Source of the DNA: an uncultured Alphaproteobacteria bacterium
GTDB taxonomy: Bacteria > Pseudomonadota > Alphaproteobacteria > Micropepsales > Micropepsaceae
Assembly (NCBI GenBank): GCA_902825865.1
Contig: CADECX010000035.1
Coordinates: 1-35,007 of the forward strand
Direction of reading: 5' to 3'
Length of the DNA: 35,007 nucleotides
The notes beneath the pieces are model-generated. The model saw only the letters and a program-made list of their open reading frames with translations. It searched no databases and was not told the DNA's origin. A program made the translations under genes and the position numbers. Shown piece after piece: positions 1 through 8,598 of the stretch (position 1 is its first letter; every line of letters starts with the position of its first letter).

Positions 1-52
1 CTTTCCAAGCCAATTTCTATCAATTCGCTTGGTACAAAAAGAGCCGGGCAGG

Positions 53-277
53 TCAGAGCTGTTTCGCCGCGTCACGCGCTCTGCGGGCATCCAGGAGGGA
101 AACGGCCGGATACTTTCCTAGGGCAAGCGTCTTTTGCTTACCGTTAAAACGATACGCCAAGCTCCAAAGCCGTGATCCGCCCGCGGTAACCAATACGTAC
201 AGTCCTTCGCCATCACTGAGCTTGTAAGGCGCGTTCTTTGGCTTAAGAACACGCACTTTTGCGTCCGTCAGCGGCAT
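53..277 (-). pseudogene. Truncated tyrosine integrase (DUF4102 N-terminal domain only)
   Basis: Only the first 74 codons of a P4/DUF4102-type integrase remain. The start MPLTDAKVRVLKPK, then KLSDGEGLYVLV, GSRLWSLAYR and KTLALGKYPAVSLLDARRARDAAKQL are classic for the arm-binding N-terminal domain of these roughly 400-residue enzymes. A TGA at 53-55 ends the frame exactly where the core-binding domain should begin, and no catalytic domain follows within the 52 bases left in the window. The frame stays open upstream to position 349, but the ATG at 277 matches the family's usual start. The gene reads away from the CAU tRNA at 438-514, the normal position for an integrase that used that tRNA as its attachment site. 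I infer a relic of an older element. A distal catalytic part could lie outside the window. Confidence 0.75.
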
Positions 278-327
278 GTTGGTGTTTTCCCGGAAAGTGT
301 TGGTGTTTCTGGCAAAAAACACCAACA
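277..327. repeat. TGTTGGTGTT repeats at the start of the integrase relic
   Basis: TGTTGGTGTT occurs at 277-286 and 298-307, exactly 21 bp apart, and its inverse AACACCAACA occurs at 318-327. The first copy touches the start codon of the integrase relic. Two helical turns of spacing plus an inverted third copy fit either arm-type integrase sites or an operator for the integrase promoter. The sequence does not decide which. Confidence 0.55.
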
Positions 328-437
328 ACTTACGCGGATACCGGCGCACAGCCCAGTCTTATGGCGTACAGAAATGCAGTATTTATGGGGCTATTTTGAG
401 AGTCGAGAACGCCTGCGCACACAGGCGAACAAAACGT

Positions 438-514
438 TGGTGGGCCCGCCAGGACTCGAACCTGGGACCTAACCGTTATGAGCGGTCAGCTCTAACCAAC
501 TGAGCTACAGGCCC
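438..514 (-). tRNA. tRNA with CAU anticodon, probably tRNA-Ile2(CAU)
   Basis: Read on the minus strand from 514, a GGGCCTG acceptor is followed by TA, a GCTC/GAGC D-arm, a GACCG/CGGTT anticodon stem with loop CTCATAA (anticodon CAT), a T-arm with GTTCGAG, the closing acceptor strand CGGGCCC, discriminator A and an encoded CCA (438-440). The CAU anticodon could serve elongator Met or lysidine-modified Ile2. The GGGCC acceptor and CTCATAA loop make me favour Ile2. A broken integrase gene lies directly downstream, so this tRNA was probably an integration site. Confidence 0.9.
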
Positions 515-625
515 TTCCAAAAGGGGGTATAACAGGATTTTACCGCCCGCCAACGCCCTGATTTTGCCCCCGTTTCCCTGCAGTATCACCCCTGGATGGG
601 TGCCCGATTTGGAAAGTAAAAGACC

Positions 626-1315
626 ATGAAAAATGCCGTTTTTCTTAGCCTGGCCTTGACGGGACTGCTGGCCGCCGCCCCCGCCTGGGCGCAGACGGCG
701 CGCACCATCTCCATGACCGGCCATGGCGAGATAAAGGCCGTGCCCGATCAGGTTCAGGTCAATGCCGGGGTTACCAGCAGCGCCCCCACCGCCGCCGCGG
801 CGCTGACCGCCAACACCACGCGCATGAAAAGCGTTTTCGACACCCTGCGGAAAATGGGTGTGCCGGAGCGCGCCATCCAGACCATCAATTTCTCGGTGTC
901 GCCGCAATATACCGGCGGCGCCAACAACGAACGTCCCCGCCTGACCGGCTATCAGGTCAATAATGAAGTTTCGGTGCGGCTGGACGATGTGTCCAAACTG
1001 GGTGCGGCGCTGGATGCGCTGGTCACCGCCGGCGCCAATCAGATGAACGGCATCAACTTCTCCATCCGCGAACCGGCGCCGCTGCTGGAAAAGGCGCGGG
1101 CTGCGGCCGTAGCCGACGCGCGCGCCCGCGCCGAAACCTATGCCAAGGCCGCCGGCGTCACGCTCGGGCCGGTGCAGAGCATCAGCGAAGGCGGCAGCGA
1201 ACCGCCCCGGCCAATGTACAAAGCGATGGCCATGATGGCCGAGCGCAGCGTTCCGGTGGCGGTAGGCGAGGAAAGTGTCACGGCCGATGTTTCGATAGTG
1301 TGGGAAATCCGCTAG
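626..1315 (+). CDS. Periplasmic SIMPL-domain (DUF541) protein
   Basis: A 229-residue protein with a clear signal peptide (hydrophobic residues 5-20, AWA cleavage site near residue 22). The mature part has the SIMPL/DUF541 pattern: an early ISMTGHGEIKAVPDQVQVNAGV strand pair split over residues 29-50, a central TGYQVNNEVSVRLDDVSKLGAALDALVTAGANQMNGI segment near residues 111-147, and a C-terminal run of short A-rich helices (ARAETYAKAAGV) before strands ending VSIVWEIR. Family members are periplasmic or outer-membrane associated and oligomerise; a precise biochemical role is not established. The start is supported by the signal peptide directly after ATG. It is followed 18 bp later by dcp on the same strand, so the two may be co-transcribed. 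Confidence 0.88.
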   Translation: MKNAVFLSLALTGLLAAAPAWAQTARTISMTGHGEIKAVPDQVQVNAGVTSSAPTAAAALTANTTRMKSVFDTLRKMGVPERAIQTINFSVSPQYTGGANNERPRLTGYQVNNEVSVRLDDVSKLGAALDALVTAGANQMNGINFSIREPAPLLEKARAAAVADARARAETYAKAAGVTLGPVQSISEGGSEPPRPMYKAMAMMAERSVPVAVGEESVTADVSIVWEIR

Positions 1316-1333
1316 AGCCATTATATTGGGTGC

Positions 1334-3361
1334 ATGACGAACCCCTTTTTCGAAGATTGGACCGCGCCTTTCGGCGCCCCGCCGCTGGACCGGATCGCGC
1401 CCGAGCATTTTCCCGCCGCCTATGACCGCGCCTTGGCCGAACACAGCGCCGAGATCGGGACAATCGCGGCAAATCGCGAGCCCCCCAGTTTCGACAATAC
1501 TGTCCTGGCGCTGGAAAAAAGCGGCAAGCTGCTCACCCGTCTGGAAGGTGTATTCGGCAACCTGACCTCGGCGGCGACCAACGAGGCCTTGCAGGCGATC
1601 GAGCTGGAGATGGCGCCGCGCCTGTCGGCGCATTGGAGCGCCATTCTGATGCATCCGGTGCTGTTCGCGCGGTTGGATGCGCTGTATCAAAAACGCGCCG
1701 GCCTGGGTCTGGATGCCGAAAGCCTGCGGGTGCTGGAACGCTATCACCTGGATTTTGTGCGGGCGGGCGCCCAGTTGAACGCCCCCGGCCGCGAGCGATT
1801 GGCGGCCATCGGCCAACGCCTGGCGGTGCTGGGCACCCAATTCTGCCAGAATGTGCTGGGCGAAGAGGAAGACTGGTCGCTACCACTCAACCAAGCGCAA
1901 ATGGCCGGCATTCCGCAAGGCGTGCGCGACGCCGCCGCCGCGACCGCCGCATCGTTGAAACTGGATGCGCCCTTTGCCATCACGCTTTCGCGCTCCAGCG
2001 CCGAGCCCTTCCTGCAATTCGCCGACGACCGCGGCTTGCGCGAGCAGCTGTGGCGCGCCTGGACGGCGCGCGGCGATAATGGCAATGCCCGCAACAACAA
2101 GGCCCTCATCACGGAGATGCTGGCCTTGCGCAGCGAACGGGCCGCGCTTCTGGGCTATGAGAATTTCGCGGCTTTCAAGCTGGCCGATTCCATGGCCGGA
2201 ACGCCGCAAAAAGCTCGTGCCCTGCTGGAAGACGTATGGGAACCGGCGCGCAAACGCGCCTTGGAGGAACGCAATGCGCTTCAGGGGTTGATCGCGCGTC
2301 AAGGCCAGAACTTCCGCCTGGCGCCTTGGGACTGGCGCTATTATGCCGAGAAGCTGCGCCAGGAAAAATACGACTTCGACGCCGAGCAGTTGCAGCCTTA
2401 TTTCCAACTCTCCAACCTGATCGAAGCCGCCTTTTTCACCGCCCAAAAACTGTTCGGCCTGACCTTCCATGAGCGCCGCGACATTCCGGTCTATCATCCG
2501 GATGTGCGGGTCTGGGAAGTCCGCCGCCAGGACACGGCGATCGGGCTGTTCTACGGCGACTATTTCGCGCGGGCAGGCAAGCAAAGCGGGGCCTGGATGT
2601 CCAGCTTCCGCGACCAGCAAAAGCTGGACGGAGAAGTCCTGCCCATCATCACCAACAATTCCAACTTCAGCAAAAGCGATCCCTGCCTCTTGTCCTTCGA
2701 CGATGCGGTGACCCTGTTTCATGAGATGGGCCATGCCCTGCACGGCTTGTTGAGCAAAGTGCGGTTCCCGCGCCTGTCCGGCACCAATGTGGCGCGCGAT
2801 TTCGTGGAGCTGCCGTCGCAGCTTTTTGAGCATTGGCTGGAAGAACCGGCGGTGCTGGAGCGCTTTGCCCGCCATTATCAGACCGGCGAGCCGATTCCCA
2901 AAGCGCTGCTGGAGAAATTGCTGGCGGCCCGCAACTATGGCCAGGGCTTCGCCACCGTGGAATTCCTCGCCTCGGCGCTGATCGACATGGACTTCCACAC
3001 CTTGCCGCCCGGCAGCGATCCCAAGGCGGCCCAGGCCGCAACCCTGGCCCGCATTGCCATGCCGGAGGAAATCGTGCCCCGCCATGGCGCCCCCCATTTC
3101 ACCCATGTGTTCGGCGGCGACGGTTATGCCGCCGGCTATTATGCCTATCTCTGGTCGGAAGTGTTGGATGCCGACGGCTTCAAGGCGTTTGAGGAGACCC
3201 AAGACCCCTTCGATCCCGCCACGGCGCAGCGCCTGTACCAGTTCATCTATTCGGCGGGCGGCACACGCGACTTCGCCGCCGCCTATCGCGACTTTCGCGG
3301 CCGCGATCCCAAAGTTGAAGCCTTGTTGGAGGGGCGCGGCCTGCTCGCGCCGGCGGCATGA
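1334..3361 (+). CDS. dcp: Peptidyl-dipeptidase Dcp (M3 family zinc metallopeptidase)
   Basis: A 675-residue M3 peptidase of the thimet oligopeptidase/Dcp group, close to the roughly 680 residues of E. coli Dcp. It carries the zinc motif HEMGH (about residues 463-467) inside DDAVTLFHEMGHALHGL, the third-ligand region DFVELPSQLFEHW about 30 residues later, and the substrate-loop signature FGGDGYAAGYYAYLW near the C-terminus. Long blocks such as PWDWRYYAEKLRQEKYD and IPVYHPDVRVWEV resemble Dcp more than oligopeptidase A. There is no signal peptide, so it should act in the cytoplasm, removing dipeptides from the C-terminus of short peptides. Its stop codon overlaps the start of the next gene (ATGA at 3358-3361), so the two are translationally coupled. 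Confidence 0.92.
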   Translation: MTNPFFEDWTAPFGAPPLDRIAPEHFPAAYDRALAEHSAEIGTIAANREPPSFDNTVLALEKSGKLLTRLEGVFGNLTSAATNEALQAIELEMAPRLSAHWSAILMHPVLFARLDALYQKRAGLGLDAESLRVLERYHLDFVRAGAQLNAPGRERLAAIGQRLAVLGTQFCQNVLGEEEDWSLPLNQAQMAGIPQGVRDAAAATAASLKLDAPFAITLSRSSAEPFLQFADDRGLREQLWRAWTARGDNGNARNNKALITEMLALRSERAALLGYENFAAFKLADSMAGTPQKARALLEDVWEPARKRALEERNALQGLIARQGQNFRLAPWDWRYYAEKLRQEKYDFDAEQLQPYFQLSNLIEAAFFTAQKLFGLTFHERRDIPVYHPDVRVWEVRRQDTAIGLFYGDYFARAGKQSGAWMSSFRDQQKLDGEVLPIITNNSNFSKSDPCLLSFDDAVTLFHEMGHALHGLLSKVRFPRLSGTNVARDFVELPSQLFEHWLEEPAVLERFARHYQTGEPIPKALLEKLLAARNYGQGFATVEFLASALIDMDFHTLPPGSDPKAAQAATLARIAMPEEIVPRHGAPHFTHVFGGDGYAAGYYAYLWSEVLDADGFKAFEETQDPFDPATAQRLYQFIYSAGGTRDFAAAYRDFRGRDPKVEALLEGRGLLAPAA

Positions 3362-3858
3362 GAAAAATACTCGCCTTGCTTTTGTTGCTCGCGGCGCTGC
3401 CGGCGCAGGCCGCGACCGCACCCAAACCGTCCATCAAGGATTGGAAGCAACTGCCCGTGGAGACCGTCCAACCCTATAACGAGGCGGCCAATGCCGATGC
3501 ACAAGTTGCCGCCGCTTTCGCCCGGGCGCAGAAATCCAAGAAGCGGGTGCTGATCGATCTGGGCGGCAATTGGTGCGTCGACTGTATCGTGCTGGCCAAT
3601 TTCGTCCGCTTGCCGGAAATGCGCCGCTTCATGGATGCGCACTATGAAGAAGTTCTGGTGGATGTCGGCCGCTTCAACCGCAACCTGCAGATCCCGGCAA
3701 AATTCGGCATTACCGGAAGATTGAAGGGCGTCCCCGCTCTGCTGATCGCCACACCGGACGGCAAGCTGGTCAATGGCGAGAATATCTTTGCCACCGCCAG
3801 CGCCAGCAGCATGACGCCGGATGCGCTTGCCGCTTATCTGGCGAAATACGCCGACTGA
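3358..3858 (+). CDS. Secreted thioredoxin-fold protein
   Basis: A 166-residue protein with an N-terminal signal peptide (MRKILALLLLLAALPAQA) and a thioredoxin-like domain. The redox motif WCVDC lies at about residues 72-76, after LIDLGGNW. The usual cis-Pro is probably in GVPALLI, about 55 residues later. This matches the thioredoxin_7/DsbD-gamma-like group rather than cytoplasmic thioredoxin. A periplasmic thiol-disulfide role is inferred from the signal peptide and CxxC; the substrate is unknown. It overlaps dcp by 4 bp (ATGA), so its translation probably depends on dcp. It converges on the ABC-F gene, with only 6 bp between the two stop codons. Confidence 0.85.
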   Translation: MRKILALLLLLAALPAQAATAPKPSIKDWKQLPVETVQPYNEAANADAQVAAAFARAQKSKKRVLIDLGGNWCVDCIVLANFVRLPEMRRFMDAHYEEVLVDVGRFNRNLQIPAKFGITGRLKGVPALLIATPDGKLVNGENIFATASASSMTPDALAAYLAKYAD

Positions 3859-3864
3859 TGCACC

Positions 3865-5661
3865 TCAGTCCTGGCTTTCCAGGGCTTCCCGCTCCATTTC
3901 CAGCGCCAGCCAGCGTTCTTCGCCGGCGTCTTTCTGGGCGCGGATCTCCGCCAATTCCGCAGACAGACTGGCGAACCGTGCGGGATCGCGGGCATACAGG
4001 CCGGAATCGGAAAGCTGGCCTTCCAGCTCGGCCATCTTGAGTTCCGCAGCCGCGATCTCCCCAGGCAATGTCTTGAGGGCGTGGGCGTCGGCGAAATTCA
4101 TTTTCGGCGGGTTCGTGCGCACACGCTTTTCCGGCGCTGATTTGGGCTTTCGAATTTCGGCGCGTACCGGCGCCGCCTCGCCGCGCTGCACCAGCATGTC
4201 GCCATAGCCGCCGGCATATTCGGTGAACCGGCCATCGCCCTCCGCCAGGACAATGCCGGTCGCCACCCGGTCGAGAAAGTCGCGGTCGTGGCTGACCAGA
4301 AGCGCGGTGCCGGGATAGTCGGCGATCACTTCTTCCAGCAGGTCCAAGGTTTCCAAATCCAGGTCATTGGTGGGCTCGTCCAACACCAGAAAGTTGGAGG
4401 GCGTGGCGAACAGCTTGGCCAAAAGCAGCCGCGCCCGCTCGCCGCCGGACAAGACCTTGACGGGGGTGCGCGCCTGTTGCGGCGTGAACAGGAAATCCTG
4501 CAGATAGTTCATCACATGGCGCGGCTTGCCCGCCACCATCACCGTATCGCCGCTGCCATCGGTCACCGCCGCCGCCAGCGACTGGTCGGGATGCAGTTTG
4601 CTGCGGTTCTGGTCCAGCTTGGCCATCAGCAGGCCTTGACCGAGCTTCACATTGCCCTTTTGCGGCGAAAGCTCGCCGATCAGCAGCTTGAGCAGGGTCG
4701 TCTTGCCCGCGCCGTTGGGCCCGACAATAGCGATACGATCACCGCGATGGATACGCTGGGTGAAATCGCGCACGATCTCGTTATCGTCATAGGAAAAAGC
4801 CACGCCCTTGGCATCGATCACCTTGGTGCCGCTGCCCGCGCCCTCCGCCGCTTCCATCTTGACGGTGCCCAACTGGCGGATTTGCTCGCGGCGTTCGGTG
4901 CGCATTCCCCGCAAGCGCTCCAACCTTCCGACATTGCGCTTGCGCCGGCCCGTAACACCATAGCGCACCCAGTCTTCTTCGGCAGCGATGCGCCGCTCCA
5001 GCTTGTGACGCTCGAGCTTTTCCTTTTCCAACATCTCATCGCGCCAAGATTCGAAGGACGCAAAGCTTTTCTCAAGCCGGTGTGTCTTGCCGCGATCCAG
5101 CCAGACCGTGGCGCGGGAGAGATTTTCCAGGAAGCGCCGGTCATGGCTGATCAACACTAGCGCGCTTTTGCCGGATTTGATCTCGCCTTCCAGCCATTCA
5201 ATGGCCCGCACATCCAGATGATTGGTGGGCTCGTCCAGAAGAAGAATATCGGGACCGGGCGCCAAGGCCCGGGCCAGGGCGGCGCGGCGCGCCTCGCCGC
5301 CCGACAAAGTGGCGGGATTTTCCGTTCCCGACAGGCCCAGATTGCCCAAGAGATAGAAGGCGCGGTTGGGGTCCTCATGGGACCCAAGCCCGGCCTCGAC
5401 ATAGTCGCGGGTGGTCGCGTAACCACCCAGGTCGGGCTCTTGCGGCAGATAGCGGATGGTGGCGCCGGGCTGGGCGAAACGGGTGCCGCCATCGGCCTCT
5501 GTCAGCCCCGCCGCGATCTTGAGCAAGGTGGATTTGCCCGAGCCATTGCGGCCCACCAGGCATAGCCGGTCGCCTGCGCCGACCATGAGTTCCGCGCCGT
5601 CCAACAGGCGCTGGCCACCGAACGAAACGACGATATCCTTGAGATGCAAAAGCGGCTTCAT
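3865..5661 (-). CDS. uup: ABC-F family ATPase, Uup-type
   Basis: A 598-residue soluble ABC protein with two nucleotide-binding domains and no membrane segments. Domain 1 has Walker A GRNGSGKS (37-44), signature LSGGE (119-123) and Walker B LLLDEPTNHLD (140-150). Domain 2 has Walker A GPNGAGKT (about 313-320), a second LSGGE near 402 and VLDEPTNDLD. The DEPTNHLD/DEPTNDLD pairs are diagnostic of ABC-F proteins, which act on ribosomes or, for Uup, also bind branched DNA. After domain 2 a basic linker leads to a C-terminal coiled coil rich in E, A and L (about 520-598), the typical Uup C-terminal domain. The start is the only ATG before the conserved LHLKDIVVSFGG strand. Other ABC-F subfamilies cannot be fully excluded. 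Confidence 0.88.
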   Translation of the reverse strand: MKPLLHLKDIVVSFGGQRLLDGAELMVGAGDRLCLVGRNGSGKSTLLKIAAGLTEADGGTRFAQPGATIRYLPQEPDLGGYATTRDYVEAGLGSHEDPNRAFYLLGNLGLSGTENPATLSGGEARRAALARALAPGPDILLLDEPTNHLDVRAIEWLEGEIKSGKSALVLISHDRRFLENLSRATVWLDRGKTHRLEKSFASFESWRDEMLEKEKLERHKLERRIAAEEDWVRYGVTGRRKRNVGRLERLRGMRTERREQIRQLGTVKMEAAEGAGSGTKVIDAKGVAFSYDDNEIVRDFTQRIHRGDRIAIVGPNGAGKTTLLKLLIGELSPQKGNVKLGQGLLMAKLDQNRSKLHPDQSLAAAVTDGSGDTVMVAGKPRHVMNYLQDFLFTPQQARTPVKVLSGGERARLLLAKLFATPSNFLVLDEPTNDLDLETLDLLEEVIADYPGTALLVSHDRDFLDRVATGIVLAEGDGRFTEYAGGYGDMLVQRGEAAPVRAEIRKPKSAPEKRVRTNPPKMNFADAHALKTLPGEIAAAELKMAELEGQLSDSGLYARDPARFASLSAELAEIRAQKDAGEERWLALEMEREALESQD

Positions 5662-5704
5662 GGGCCGCTATGTGCTGGTCCCCGGCGCCGCAAGCAAGAG
5701 GAAT

Positions 5705-6856
5705 CTAACGGGTTTTCGACGTCACCATGGCGCCGGGGCGGGATACCATCTTCAGCACCGCCTCGGGGCGTTCGGTCAGCGCCTTGCCGTCAAAATCGAA
5801 CACCCGGATATCGCGCTCCACCGAACATTGCACCAACAGCCGCTTGCCGTCGTCGCTGAACACCGCGCCCTGGCAGGCATGGCCCAGCTGGGCATCGGCG
5901 ATATGGGTCAGCGTCCCCTTGCCGACACCGAACAGGCTGAGCTTGCCAAACACGCTGTTGAAATTCGGCGCATTGGGCACGGTTGCGGATCCGTTGCCGA
6001 TCACCAGCGCGACATACTTGCCGTCCGGCGACAGCACGGCGGCTTCGGGCAAGGCGCCGACCTCGACCGCATAGGTGATCTTGCCGTTGGAGGTATCAGT
6101 CACGGTGGTGGCGGCGCTGCCCTTGGCGGTGGTGGGCGAGCCGCCGAAATTGTTGACGATCAGATAGCGGCCGTCGTGAGTCAGGGTGCCGCCGTCAGGC
6201 TGAACGCCGACCGAATAATCCGCCACACGCGAGATCTGGTCGCCCTTGATCGCCAGCTTGGTCACTTTGCCGTCGCCGAAGCGCAGCGCATAGGCCGTGC
6301 TGCCGTCGCGGGAGATGATCACATCGCGCGGCTCAGCCTTGGCTTCCAGCTTGACCTGGCTGGCCTGGGTAAGTTGACGATCCTTGATGGTGAAAAGGGT
6401 GATGCTGTCATCACCCACGCCGGTCACCAGGGCAAAGCGCGCCTTCTTGTCCAGATAGATGCCGGTCGCGCCGAGGCCCGCTTGCACGGTCTGCAGCAGT
6501 TGCGGCTTGGTGGGATTGTCCAATCCGATCACCGCCACGGTGCTTTCCGCCGTCAGCTTGCCGTCCGCACCGAATTTCTGCGGACAGGCCGAAAGCGCAA
6601 AACTGTAATCCGCCGCCACCGCGATGGCGCTGGGCGGGCCCATCTGGGTGGCGCAGACATGCAGCATGCCGATCACCTTGGGCGCCTTGCTGCTGGAAAA
6701 CTCAATCGCCGCGACACTGTCGGGGGTCGGCACCATGGGCAGGCCGTCACCGGCCCGCACCTGCTTGCCGTCCTGGCCGGAAATCACCAGATCGGCGAAA
6801 GCCGCCACCGGCGTCAAAACCAGAGCCGTCGTGAGCAGAATGGTGCGCAAAATCAT
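5705..6856 (-). CDS. Periplasmic beta-propeller (YncE/lactonase-like) protein
   Basis: A 383-residue secreted protein. ATG at 6856 is chosen because a clean signal peptide follows (MILRTILLTTALVLTPVAAFA); an in-frame ATG at 6907 would add a polar leader and spoil it. The mature protein consists of repeated blade-like units containing SPDGKYVALVIG, SDDGKRLLVQC, SRDGSTAYAL and THDGRYLIVNN, the pattern of seven-bladed propellers of the YncE/6-phosphogluconolactonase superfamily. No catalytic residues can be assigned with confidence. It stands alone, about 170 bp downstream of the Weimberg operon with a strong hairpin between, so it is probably a separate transcription unit. Substrate or partner is unknown. 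Confidence 0.75.
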   Translation of the reverse strand: MILRTILLTTALVLTPVAAFADLVISGQDGKQVRAGDGLPMVPTPDSVAAIEFSSSKAPKVIGMLHVCATQMGPPSAIAVAADYSFALSACPQKFGADGKLTAESTVAVIGLDNPTKPQLLQTVQAGLGATGIYLDKKARFALVTGVGDDSITLFTIKDRQLTQASQVKLEAKAEPRDVIISRDGSTAYALRFGDGKVTKLAIKGDQISRVADYSVGVQPDGGTLTHDGRYLIVNNFGGSPTTAKGSAATTVTDTSNGKITYAVEVGALPEAAVLSPDGKYVALVIGNGSATVPNAPNFNSVFGKLSLFGVGKGTLTHIADAQLGHACQGAVFSDDGKRLLVQCSVERDIRVFDFDGKALTERPEAVLKMVSRPGAMVTSKTR

Positions 6857-6940
6857 GGTGTTTCCCCGGCTGTTCTTCTCTGATTGAGACGAGACTAGCG
6901 CCCGCATCCCCTAAAAGAAAAGGGCGGGTGAGCCGGAAAT

Positions 6941-6965
6941 GCGAAAGGTCCGGGGGACCTTTCGC
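6941..6965 (-). terminator. Perfect 11 bp hairpin downstream of the aldehyde dehydrogenase gene
   Basis: GCGAAAGGTCC (6941-6951), loop GGG, and GGACCTTTCGC (6955-6965) form a perfect 11 bp inverted repeat, 62 bp after the stop codon of the minus-strand aldehyde dehydrogenase gene. No clear T-tract follows on the minus strand, so termination is inferred from position and stability. A repeated extragenic palindrome is the alternative. Confidence 0.5.
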
Positions 6966-7027
6966 CCGGCGAACGCCGCAGCGGCACGCGTAAGCGCGCC
7001 GCGAGGCGGGGACTTCACCTGCGCTTT

Positions 7028-8467
7028 TTACGATAAGGAATAGGCCGTCTTGATCTGGGTGAAAAACTCCACCGCGGCAAAACCTTGCTCACGGTTGCCA
7101 TAAGAGGAGCCGCGCGAACCGCCGAACGGCACGTGATAATCCACGCCGGCGGTCGGCAGGTTGATCATCACCATGCCGGCTTTGACGTTGCGCTGATAGT
7201 GACGCGCATACTTGAGGCTGGTGGTGACGATACCAGCGGACAGACCGAAATTGCCGCTATTGGAATGCGCCAGGCCTTCCTCGTAATCCTTGATCTTGAC
7301 CACCGAAACGACCGGGCCGAACACTTCTTCCTGATTGATGGTGTCGCCGATCTTGGTGTCCACGATCAGGGTGGGGCTCATGTAATGGCCGGGGGTGGCC
7401 AGCTTCAGCGGCTCGGCGCCGCCGGCCAGCAGACGGCCGCCTTCCTTGATGGCGATATCGACATATTTCAGATTGCCGGCCAGCTGGGTGTCGGTGACGG
7501 CCGGGCCCATCTGAGTGGCGGCGTCGAGCGCATTGCCCACCTTCAGCGCCTTGGCGCGGGCGGCAACACCCTCGACGAACTTGTCATAGATGCCGGCCTG
7601 CACGAACACGCGGCTGGAGGCGGTGCAGCGCTGGCCGGTGGCGAAATAACCGCCATCCACCGCGATCTGGATGGCGCGGTCCAGTTCCGCATCGTCCAGC
7701 ACCACCAGCGGATTCTTGCCGCCCATTTCCATCTGCACGCGGGCGAAATGCGACAGCGCGGCATTGGCAACCTTGGCGCCCACGGTCTGCGAGCCGGTGA
7801 AGGAGACGCCATTGACGTCGGGATGCTTGGAAAGGGCGTCACCGATGATGCCGCGGCCCAGCACCAGGTTCGCGATACCAGCCGGCGCGCCGGCCTCATG
7901 GATGATTGACACCAGCGCATGCGCCACTGCCGGAGTCGGATTGGCGGACTTCAGCACCACGGTGTTGCCGAAGGCCAAGGCGGGGGCGATCTTCCAGGCC
8001 GGAATGGCGATGGGGAAGTTCCAGGGCGTGATCAAGCCATACACGCCGACAGCTTCGCGATAGGTCTGGATTTCGACGCCGGGACGCACCGATTCCAGAT
8101 TCTGGCCGTGGCGGCGCAGCGCCTCGCCGGCGAAATATTTGAAGATACGGCCGGCGCGCACCGTTTCGCCGGTGGCTTCGGGAAGGGTCTTGCCTTCTTC
8201 GGTGGCGAGCAGCTTGCCCAGCGCATCCTTGCGCTCGATGATCATGCTGCCGATCTTGTCCAGCAGGTCGGCGCGGACTTCCGGGCTCGAACCCGACCAG
8301 CCCGGGAAGGCGCTGCGGGCGGCGGCAACGGCGTCGTTCACATCCTCAACCTTGCCGTCCGGGAACTTGGCGACGATCTCATTGGTGTTGGAGGGATTGG
8401 TGCTTTCGAGCGCGCCGGGGGCGGAAATCTGCTTGCCGCCGATGAAATGGGTCAGGGTCTCGGTCAT
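7028..8467 (-). CDS. xylA: Alpha-ketoglutarate semialdehyde dehydrogenase (Weimberg pathway XylA)
   Basis: A 479-residue NAD(P)-dependent aldehyde dehydrogenase. The general base is E247 (in EMGGKNPL) and the catalytic cysteine is C281 (in GQRCTASSR); PWNFPIAIPAWK and SFTGSQ form the coenzyme pocket. Blocks such as AGRIFKYFAGEALRRHGQN and GVDYHVPFGGSRGSSYG, with REQGFAAVEFFTQ, match Caulobacter XylA, which oxidises 2,5-dioxopentanoate to alpha-ketoglutarate in oxidative xylose breakdown. The symbol is the Caulobacter one and does not mean xylose isomerase. ATG at 8467 is chosen because CAGGAGAG lies just upstream; an in-frame ATG at 8548 adds a poorly conserved leader. It follows xylX by 131 bp on the same strand. 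Use in the L-arabinose or sugar-diacid routes, which share this step, remains possible. Confidence 0.85.
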   Translation of the reverse strand: MTETLTHFIGGKQISAPGALESTNPSNTNEIVAKFPDGKVEDVNDAVAAARSAFPGWSGSSPEVRADLLDKIGSMIIERKDALGKLLATEEGKTLPEATGETVRAGRIFKYFAGEALRRHGQNLESVRPGVEIQTYREAVGVYGLITPWNFPIAIPAWKIAPALAFGNTVVLKSANPTPAVAHALVSIIHEAGAPAGIANLVLGRGIIGDALSKHPDVNGVSFTGSQTVGAKVANAALSHFARVQMEMGGKNPLVVLDDAELDRAIQIAVDGGYFATGQRCTASSRVFVQAGIYDKFVEGVAARAKALKVGNALDAATQMGPAVTDTQLAGNLKYVDIAIKEGGRLLAGGAEPLKLATPGHYMSPTLIVDTKIGDTINQEEVFGPVVSVVKIKDYEEGLAHSNSGNFGLSAGIVTTSLKYARHYQRNVKAGMVMINLPTAGVDYHVPFGGSRGSSYGNREQGFAAVEFFTQIKTAYSLS

Positions 8468-8598
8468 CAAATCTCTCCTGGAAAATGGGGGGGAAATTGC
8501 TGGGGTGTATTTAAGGGGTTGGCCAAGACATTCCAAGCCTTGGGCCAACCCCGGAACTGCATCCCAGAGCTGTCATAGGGGTATGACGGATTGACGCG

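Noticed and set aside
476..1840. Long minus-strand open frame across the SIMPL and dcp genes
   Set aside because: It is antisense to two clear genes, rich in H, G, R and Q as is usual for GC-rich antisense frames, runs through the tRNA, and has no motif.
1880..3421. 513-codon minus-strand open frame antisense to dcp
   Set aside because: Dcp on the other strand has complete zinc-site motifs; the antisense frame has none and is a codon-bias shadow.
5456..6883. 475-codon plus-strand open frame over the propeller gene
   Set aside because: It is antisense to a signal-peptide protein with clear propeller repeats, with no start signal or domain of its own.
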